Assembly (NCBI GenBank): GCA_026982515.1
Contig: JALSGY010000062.1
Span: forward strand, 1 to 29,621
From: Paracoccaceae bacterium
Lineage (GTDB): Bacteria; Pseudomonadota; Alphaproteobacteria; Rhodobacterales; Rhodobacteraceae
Direction: 5' to 3'
DNA: 29,621 nucleotides
Shown: piece by piece, positions 25,137-29,621 of the stretch
How the letters are laid out: the number at the start of each line of letters is the position of its first letter
Position numbering within the stretch: position 1 is the first letter of the stretch
Position numbers and translations under genes: made by a program
Notes under the pieces: model-generated
The model's database searches: none
What the model was told of the DNA's origin: nothing
Seen by the model: only the letters and a program-made list of their open reading frames with translations

Positions 25137-26330
25137 CTACCCTTTCACCGCTTTCACGATCTTTCTTGCCGCGTCGGCCAGATCGTCCGCCGCGATCACG
25201 TTCAGCCCGGAGTTTTCGATGATCTCCTTGCCTTTCTCCACGTTGGTGCCCTCAAGCCGGACCACCAGCGGCACCTTCAGGCCCACTTCCCTGACGGCCG
25301 CCACCACGCCCTCGGCGATCACGTCGCAGCGCATGATGCCGCCGAAGATGTTCACCAGGATCCCCTTCACGTTGGGATCGGAGGTGATGATCTTGAAGGC
25401 CTCGGTCACCTTTTCCCTGGTGGCACCGCCGCCCACGTCGAGGAAGTTGGCAGGCTCGGCGCCGTAAAGCTTGATGATGTCCATCGTCGCCATGGCCAGC
25501 CCGGCGCCGTTGACCATGCAGCCGATCTCGCCGTCCAGCGCGATGTAGTTGAGATCGTACTTGCTGGCCTCCAGCTCCTTGGGGTCTTCCTCGGAGGTGT
25601 CGCGCAGCTCGGCGATGTCGGGGTGGCGGTAAAGTGCGTTGCCGTCGAAGCCCATCTTGGCATCGAGGCACTTCAGATCGCCCTTGTCGGTGACGATCAG
25701 GGGGTTGATCTCGATCATCTCGGCGTCTTTCTCGACGAACAGCCGGTAGAGCGTATCCATCAACTGGACGCACTGTTTTACCTGCGCGCCTTCCAGCCCC
25801 AGCGCAAAGGCGATGCGCCGGCCGTGGAAGGGCTGGTAGCCGGTGGCCGGATCGACGGAGAAGCTGAGGATCCTGTCCGGCGTGCTGGCAGCCACTTCCT
25901 CGATGTCCATGCCGCCCTCGGTGGAGCAGACGAAGGAGATGCGGCTGGTGGCGCGGTCGACCAGAAGCGCCAGGTAAAGTTCGCGCTCGATGCCCGAGCC
26001 TTCCTCGATATAGACGCGGCCTACCTGCTTGCCGGCCGGGCCGGTCTGCTTCGTCACCAGCGTGCGGCCGAGCATCCGGCGGGCCTCGTCGGCGGCTTCC
26101 TCCACCGACCGGGCCAGCCGCACACCGCCTGCATCGCCTGCATCGGCCTCCTTGAACTTGCCCTTGCCGCGGCCTCCGGCGTGGATCTGCGCCTTGACCA
26201 CCCACAGCGGGCCGTCGAGCTGTCCCGCTGCCGTCTTGGCTTCCTCGGCGCGCAGGACGACGCGTCCGTCGGACACCGGGGCGCCGTAGCTGCGCAGCAG
26301 CGCCTTGGCCTGATATTCATGAATGTTCAT
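25137..26330 (-). CDS. sucC: Succinyl-CoA synthetase subunit beta
   Basis: This 397-residue subunit has an N-terminal ATP-grasp domain starting MNIHEYQAKALLRSYGAPV, with VVKAQIHAGGRGKGKF for nucleotide binding (44-59). The C-terminal half contains GAGLAMATMDIIKLYG and VNIFGGIMRCDVIAEGV, which contact succinate and SucD. The length is the usual one. GGAAAG lies before the ATG. The 246 bases separating it from mdh contain two hairpins and a long inverted repeat with GTGATCAC cores, so it may have its own promoter as well as read-through from mdh. Confidence 0.97.
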   Translation of the reverse strand: MNIHEYQAKALLRSYGAPVSDGRVVLRAEEAKTAAGQLDGPLWVVKAQIHAGGRGKGKFKEADAGDAGGVRLARSVEEAADEARRMLGRTLVTKQTGPAGKQVGRVYIEEGSGIERELYLALLVDRATSRISFVCSTEGGMDIEEVAASTPDRILSFSVDPATGYQPFHGRRIAFALGLEGAQVKQCVQLMDTLYRLFVEKDAEMIEINPLIVTDKGDLKCLDAKMGFDGNALYRHPDIAELRDTSEEDPKELEASKYDLNYIALDGEIGCMVNGAGLAMATMDIIKLYGAEPANFLDVGGGATREKVTEAFKIITSDPNVKGILVNIFGGIMRCDVIAEGVVAAVREVGLKVPLVVRLEGTNVEKGKEIIENSGLNVIAADDLADAARKIVKAVKG

Positions 26331-26434
26331 GAAGCTTTCCCGTGCTGGTTCGTTTCGCCGACCCTTTGCATGAATGCGAGGGATGAATAAACGGTTTTTC
26401 AGCGGCGAAAGCAGCTGAAAGCGGAAAAAACAAC

Positions 26435-26471
26435 ATATGTGATCACACGGTTGAAGCGCGTGATCACATAT
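26435..26471. promoter_or_regulatory. 12-bp-arm inverted repeat with GTGATCAC cores, upstream of sucC
   Basis: ATATGTGATCAC (26435-26446) and GTGATCACATAT (26460-26471) are perfect inverted arms with a 13-base spacer. Each arm contains a GTGATCAC palindrome of its own, and the two palindrome centres are 21 bases apart, two turns of the helix on one face. This fits two cooperating repressor or activator dimers. It lies 105 bases before the sucC ATG in AT-rich DNA unlike the surroundings. Confidence 0.65.
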
Positions 26472-26501
26472 TGGAAAATATTGATTTCAGGATGTGAATT
26501 C

Positions 26502-26536
26502 GGGCGCGACGCCACCTGTGGCGGTGAGTCGCGCCC
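26502..26536. terminator. Hairpin downstream of mdh
   Basis: GGGCGCGAC and GTCGCGCCC form a perfect 9-bp stem, extended by an inner GCCAC/GTGGC stem. It lies 40 bases past the mdh stop. No T-run follows in the mdh direction, so it may be a weak terminator or an RNA-stabilising element. A weaker stem with a bulge lies at 26546-26567. Confidence 0.45.
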
Positions 26537-26576
26537 GCTGTGCCCGGCGGCCGTTTCGGCAGCCGCCCTGAAAGGA

Positions 26577-27539
26577 TCAGCCCAGAGAGGGGTCGATGCT
26601 CCTGCAGGCTTCGACGAGCCCTTTCACGGCCTCGACCGATTTGTCGAACATCTCCTGCTCTTCCTTGTCGAGCTTGATGTTCACCACCCGCTCGACCCCG
26701 CCGGCGCCGATGATCGTCGGGACGCCCACATACATTCCCTTCAGCCCGAAGGCGCCATCGACCCAGGCGGCGCAGGGCAGCACGCGCTTGTGGTCCTTCA
26801 GATGGGCTTCAGCCATCTCGATAGCGGCGGCGGCCGGGGCATAGAAAGCCGAGCCGGTCTTGAGCAGACCGACGATCTCGGCCCCGCCGTCACGTGTGCG
26901 TTGGACGATGGCGTCCAGCCTGTCCTGGGTGGTCCAGCCCATTTCCACCAGATCGGGCAGAGGAATGCCGCCGACGGTCGAATAGCGCACGCTGGGCACC
27001 ATGGTATCGCCGTGCCCGCCCAGCACGAAGGCGCTCACGTCCCTCATGGAGACCCCGAATTCGAGGCTGAGGAAGTGGCGGAAGCGCGCCGAGTCGAGCA
27101 CCCCGGCCATCCCGACGACCTTCTCGTGCGGCAGGCCGGAATATTCACGCAGCGCCCAGACCATCGCATCCAGCGGATTGGTGATGCAGATCACGAAGGC
27201 ATCCGGGGCGTGGGCCTTGATCCCTTCGCCGACCGACTTCATGACCTTGAGGTTGATGCCCAGCAGGTCGTCGCGGCTCATGCCCGGCTTGCGCGGCACG
27301 CCCGCGGTAACGATGCAGACATCGGCACCGGCGATATCGGCGTAGTCCGTGGTGCCGGAAAGCGCGGCATCGAACCCCTCGATCGGGCCGGATTCGGCGA
27401 TGTCGAGGGCCTTGCCCTGCGGCACGCCATCGGCGATGTCGAACAGCACGACATCGCCAAGCTCCTTGATTGCGGCAAGATGCGCGAGCGTTCCGCCGAT
27501 CTGCCCGGAACCGATCAGGGCGATTTTGGGTCTGGCCAT
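26577..27539 (-). CDS. mdh: Malate dehydrogenase (NAD-dependent, LDH-like type)
   Basis: This 320-residue enzyme interconverts malate and oxaloacetate in the TCA cycle. The NAD motif GSGQIGGTLA (10-19), substrate arginines R83 and R89 in GVPRKPGMSRDDLL, NPLDAM (121-126), D149/R152 and the catalytic H176 in GGHGDTMVPS identify the LDH-like malate dehydrogenase group found in Alphaproteobacteria and Bacillus; R83 at the selectivity position supports malate over lactate. The ATG at 27539 has GGAG upstream; the frame runs about 90 codons further upstream, but that part looks non-coding. It is the promoter-proximal gene of the TCA block. Confidence 0.97.
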   Translation of the reverse strand: MARPKIALIGSGQIGGTLAHLAAIKELGDVVLFDIADGVPQGKALDIAESGPIEGFDAALSGTTDYADIAGADVCIVTAGVPRKPGMSRDDLLGINLKVMKSVGEGIKAHAPDAFVICITNPLDAMVWALREYSGLPHEKVVGMAGVLDSARFRHFLSLEFGVSMRDVSAFVLGGHGDTMVPSVRYSTVGGIPLPDLVEMGWTTQDRLDAIVQRTRDGGAEIVGLLKTGSAFYAPAAAAIEMAEAHLKDHKRVLPCAAWVDGAFGLKGMYVGVPTIIGAGGVERVVNIKLDKEEQEMFDKSVEAVKGLVEACRSIDPSLG

Positions 27540-27571
27540 TTTGGGTTCTCCATCCGGTTGATGACGCCGGT

Positions 27572-27600
27572 TGCCTAGCCATTCTGCCTCCGTTGCGCAA
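27572..27600 (-). promoter_or_regulatory. Candidate mdh promoter
   Basis: On the minus strand TTGCGC (27595-27600) and TAGGCA (27572-27577) are separated by 17 bases, 32 bases before the mdh ATG. The -35 shares TTG with consensus. Placement and spacing are good, but the match is moderate. The -35 overlaps a TTGCGCAA palindrome. Confidence 0.4.
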
Positions 27601-27744
27601 GGGCGCTGCGCTGCGGCGAAGGGCGAAGCGGGTTTCACCCCCGGTGCGCTCCCGAAAAACGCAGCTGGGAGCGTGGAGAGGCGGCGTCTTGCGAAGGCAC
27701 CGGGCCCTGGCATTTTCGGCGATGATCGATGGCAGGATGCCTCC

Positions 27745-28062
27745 TCATGCCCCTTCGCCGACAGGGGCAACGATCCTGCCCGTTTCCTCGAAGGCTTCTC
27801 CGGCAAGGACGAGACAGGTGCGGCCGTCGGGCAGGGTGACGATCAGTGTCCAGCTGCCGGTGCTCTCGGAGGCGAAAAGCTCCATCATCCGGTTGTCGTC
27901 GCTTATCCCGAAGGCCCGCCGGCTTTCGCCGTAAAGCTGCGCCAGCCGCGCAAGCACGTTCTCGCGCGCAGCGCAGCTGCGATCGGCCTGCGCCTGCGCC
28001 GCCGCAGCAGCGAAAGCGGTTGCGGCAAGGGCAAGTGAAAGGGCAGGCAGGGGGCGGATCAT
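27745..28062 (-). CDS. Small secreted protein of unknown function
   Basis: This 105-residue protein has a clear signal peptide (LPALSLALAATAFAAAAAQAQA, likely cut after AQA near residue 25), leaving a mature domain of about 80 residues. Two cysteines, in DRSCAARENVL and DGRTCLVLAGEAF, could form a disulfide. I do not recognise a named family, although the compact CAARENVLARLAQLYGESRRAFG pattern looks like a conserved periplasmic domain. A GAGGT ribosome site precedes the ATG. It lies about 200 bases upstream of mdh on the same strand and is divergent from the CitE-family gene. No catalytic motif is visible. Confidence 0.8.
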   Translation of the reverse strand: MIRPLPALSLALAATAFAAAAAQAQADRSCAARENVLARLAQLYGESRRAFGISDDNRMMELFASESTGSWTLIVTLPDGRTCLVLAGEAFEETGRIVAPVGEGA

Positions 28063-28165
28063 GACAATTTACCTCGAAATCAGGAAGACTCTGGCTGCGA
28101 ATCTGCCAACAAATGGTTAATGGCGGATGGGCGTCGGGAAATTCTGCATTGCGGCGAAAGAGCGC

Positions 28166-28194
28166 TTGCCAAATGCGTCTCTTCGGTGAAGATT
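28166..28194 (+). promoter_or_regulatory. Weak promoter candidate for the CitE-family gene
   Basis: TTGCCA (28166-28171) and AAGATT (28189-28194) are separated by 17 bases, about 30 bases upstream of the ATG. The -10 match is poor. A TTGCGCAA palindrome follows directly at 28194-28201. Confidence 0.25.
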
Positions 28195-28223
28195 TGCGCA
28201 ACTTTGTTTCAAGGCGAGGAATC

Positions 28224-29078
28224 ATGCAGACCCAGATCCGGCCCTTCCGCTCGGTCCTCTATATCCCCGGCTCGAAGGAGCGGGCGCTTGAGAAGGCGAA
28301 AACCCTGCCTGCGGATGCAATCATCTTCGATCTCGAAGATGCGGTGGCGCCGCAGGAAAAGGAACATGCCCGCGCATTGCTGGCCCGCACACTGGCGCAG
28401 GGCGGTTACGGGGCGCGCGTGAAGCTGGTACGTGTGAACGGGCTCGATACCCGATGGGGACAGGAAGACGTGGCGGCCCTTGCCGGGCTTGAGATCGACG
28501 GCCTCCTGCTGCCCAAGGTCGAGACCCCGACCGACCTGGAGGCACTGGCCGGGGCGGCGCCCGGGGTGGCGCTCTGGGCGATGATGGAAACGGCGCGCGG
28601 GGTGCTGAATGCCGCCGCGATCGCGGCACACCCGCGGCTGGCCGGTTTCGTCCTCGGCACCAACGATCTGGCGAAGGAGCTGGGCTGCCGGGCCGTTCCG
28701 GGGCGCGCGCCGCTGACTGCCTCGTTGCAGCTGTGCCTGCTGGCGGCACGGGCGGCAGGTATCGTCTGTATCGATGGTGTCTACAATGCCTTCAAGGACG
28801 AGGACGGCCTGCGTGCCGAATGCGAACAGGGCCGCGACATGGGGTTTGACGGCAAGACGCTGATCCATCCGGCCCAGCTTGCGGTGGCCAACGAGGTTTT
28901 CTCCCCCAGCCCGGAGGAGATCGAACTGGCCCGCCGCCAGATCGCAGCCTGGGAAAAGGCGCAGGCTGCCGGGCAGGCTATCGCAGTTGTTGATGGCAGG
29001 ATCGTCGAAAATCTGCATATCGTGACCGCGCGGGCGGTGCTCGCGAAAATGGAAGCGATAGCCGAGATGGAGAAATAG
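28224..29078 (+). CDS. CitE-family CoA ester lyase; possibly (3S)-malyl-CoA thioesterase
   Basis: This 284-residue protein is a HpcH/HpaI-fold, CitE-like enzyme. Typical segments are FRSVLYIPGSKERALEKA (8-25), the acidic pair E38/D39 in FDLEDAVAP, R70 in VRVNG, E122 in MMETARG, D148 in LGTNDLAKELG and IHPAQ (214-218). The family cleaves or hydrolyses malyl-CoA-type thioesters with Mg2+. In Rhodobacter sphaeroides, as I recall, an Mcl2 (3S)-malyl-CoA thioesterase gene lies close to mdh and the suc genes, so the same role is plausible; sequence alone does not separate lyase from thioesterase. GAGGA precedes the ATG. The next gene starts immediately after its stop. Confidence 0.85.
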   Translation: MQTQIRPFRSVLYIPGSKERALEKAKTLPADAIIFDLEDAVAPQEKEHARALLARTLAQGGYGARVKLVRVNGLDTRWGQEDVAALAGLEIDGLLLPKVETPTDLEALAGAAPGVALWAMMETARGVLNAAAIAAHPRLAGFVLGTNDLAKELGCRAVPGRAPLTASLQLCLLAARAAGIVCIDGVYNAFKDEDGLRAECEQGRDMGFDGKTLIHPAQLAVANEVFSPSPEEIELARRQIAAWEKAQAAGQAIAVVDGRIVENLHIVTARAVLAKMEAIAEMEK

Positions 29079-29621
29079 ATGGGCTGGCTGATACTTGGTA
29101 TTCTTCTGTGGGGCGTGGCACATGAATTCAAGCGCCTCGCGCCGGAGCTTCGCAGCCGCATGGGCAATGCGGGGAAGGGGCTTGTGGCGGTGGCCTCGCT
29201 GGGGGCGTTGTGGCTGATGGTGAAAGGCTACAAGGCCGCCGATCCCACGCCGCTGTGGCAGCTGGGGGACTGGGCCCTCTATCTCAATAACCTGCTGATG
29301 GTGCCGGCGGTGGCGCTGATGGGGGTGGGCAGATCGAAAAGCCGCCTGCGCGGCGTGATCCGCCACCCGATGCTGACCGGCCTGCTGGTATGGGTGGTGG
29401 CGCACCTGCTGGTCAACGGTGATCTGCCCTCTCTGGTGCTGTTCGGCGGGCTGGGGCTGTGGGCCGTGCTTTCGATGTGGATGATCAACCGCGCCGAGCC
29501 CGACTACGTGCCCTACGCGGAAGGCAGCGTGAAGGGCGATATCCGGCTTGGTGTGATCACGATCGTGCTTTTTGCCGTGATCGGCGGGATTCACACATGG
29601 CTGGGGGTAAACCCCTTCGGG
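29079..29621 (+). CDS. NnrU-family membrane protein, truncated by window end
   Basis: An ATG follows the CitE-family stop codon without a gap, and the frame stays open to the window end (181 codons), so the protein is incomplete. It is hydrophobic with about five membrane segments and carries RHPMLTGLLVWVVAHLLVNGD (residues 95-115), the core signature of the NnrU family. NnrU was first linked to nitric oxide and nitrite metabolism in Rhodobacter, but many homologues lie outside denitrification clusters, and here the neighbours are central-carbon genes. Methyltransferase-like isoprenylcysteine relatives share the same HP...W..H pattern. Direct abutment implies translational coupling. Confidence 0.82.
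   Translation, partial: MGWLILGILLWGVAHEFKRLAPELRSRMGNAGKGLVAVASLGALWLMVKGYKAADPTPLWQLGDWALYLNNLLMVPAVALMGVGRSKSRLRGVIRHPMLTGLLVWVVAHLLVNGDLPSLVLFGGLGLWAVLSMWMINRAEPDYVPYAEGSVKGDIRLGVITIVLFAVIGGIHTWLGVNPFG

Noticed and set aside
27540..27806. N-terminal extension of mdh of about 90 codons
   Set aside because: The upstream part lacks family similarity, while the ATG at 27539 has a ribosome site and the exact family N-terminus.
28207..28213. TTTCAAG half-site upstream of the CitE-family gene
   Set aside because: The partner arm expected 19 bases upstream is GAAGATT, which does not match the purine operator, so this is probably chance.

Overview
The window looks like a chromosomal segment from a member of the Rhodobacteraceae or a close relative (Alphaproteobacteria). 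Four things point there: high G+C with third-position G/C bias; the order mdh-sucC-sucD-sucA-sucB-MAPEG-lpd beside a CitE-type lyase and an NnrU-type gene; membrane-bound, cytochrome-c-tailed urate oxidase (PuuD) with an allantoinase/OHCU decarboxylase fusion; and a zur-znuCB operon divergent from znuA. There is no sign of phage, transposons, CRISPR or plasmid functions. No stretch longer than about 250 bases lacks a gene or RNA.

Region 1 (1-5772) is urate catabolism. After the tail of a hydantoinase-B-like gene come, on the minus strand, allA, allE and a puuE-uraD fusion. Divergent from these is uraH, whose 3' end overlaps a LysR-type regulator gene on the other strand. That regulator is divergent from puuD. 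Together the enzymes run urate > 5-hydroxyisourate (PuuD) > OHCU (UraH) > allantoin (UraD half) > allantoate (PuuE half), then ureidoglycine > ureidoglycolate (AllE) > glyoxylate plus urea (AllA). The allantoate-hydrolysing step is not in the window. A perfect inverted repeat CTTGAAA-N12-TTTCAAG lies between lysR and puuD, and an imperfect copy with the same spacing lies between puuE-uraD and uraH, so one regulator may control both.

Region 2 (5839-9770) holds an SMP-30/gluconolactonase-type gene and then the zinc uptake locus: znuA on the minus strand and zur-znuC-znuB on the plus strand, around a Zur-box-like palindrome. Region 3 (9874-15530) is a plus-strand cluster of an ABC ATPase, a large FtsX-type permease, an HlyD/MacA-type adaptor and a DAO-family FAD oxidoreductase. 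Its substrate is unknown.

Region 4 (15657-17691) has tRNA-Ala(GGC), an acidic-tailed TIGR02300-type protein, a YgjP/DUF45-type metallopeptidase and a GntR/FCD regulator. Region 5 (17791-29621) is mostly the TCA-cycle block on the minus strand: mdh, sucC, sucD, sucA, sucB (two lipoyl domains), a MAPEG membrane protein and lpd. Divergent from the block are a small secreted protein of unknown function (minus strand) and a CitE-family malyl-CoA lyase/thioesterase candidate followed by a truncated NnrU-family gene (plus strand).

The window is mostly conserved housekeeping and catabolic DNA, and I did not find a clearly new multi-gene system. The most useful unexplained signals are regulatory: the paired purine operators; a 12-bp-arm inverted repeat with GTGATCAC cores upstream of sucC, with a near match at the start of the nearby GntR gene; and strong intercistronic hairpins without T-tracts inside the TCA block.
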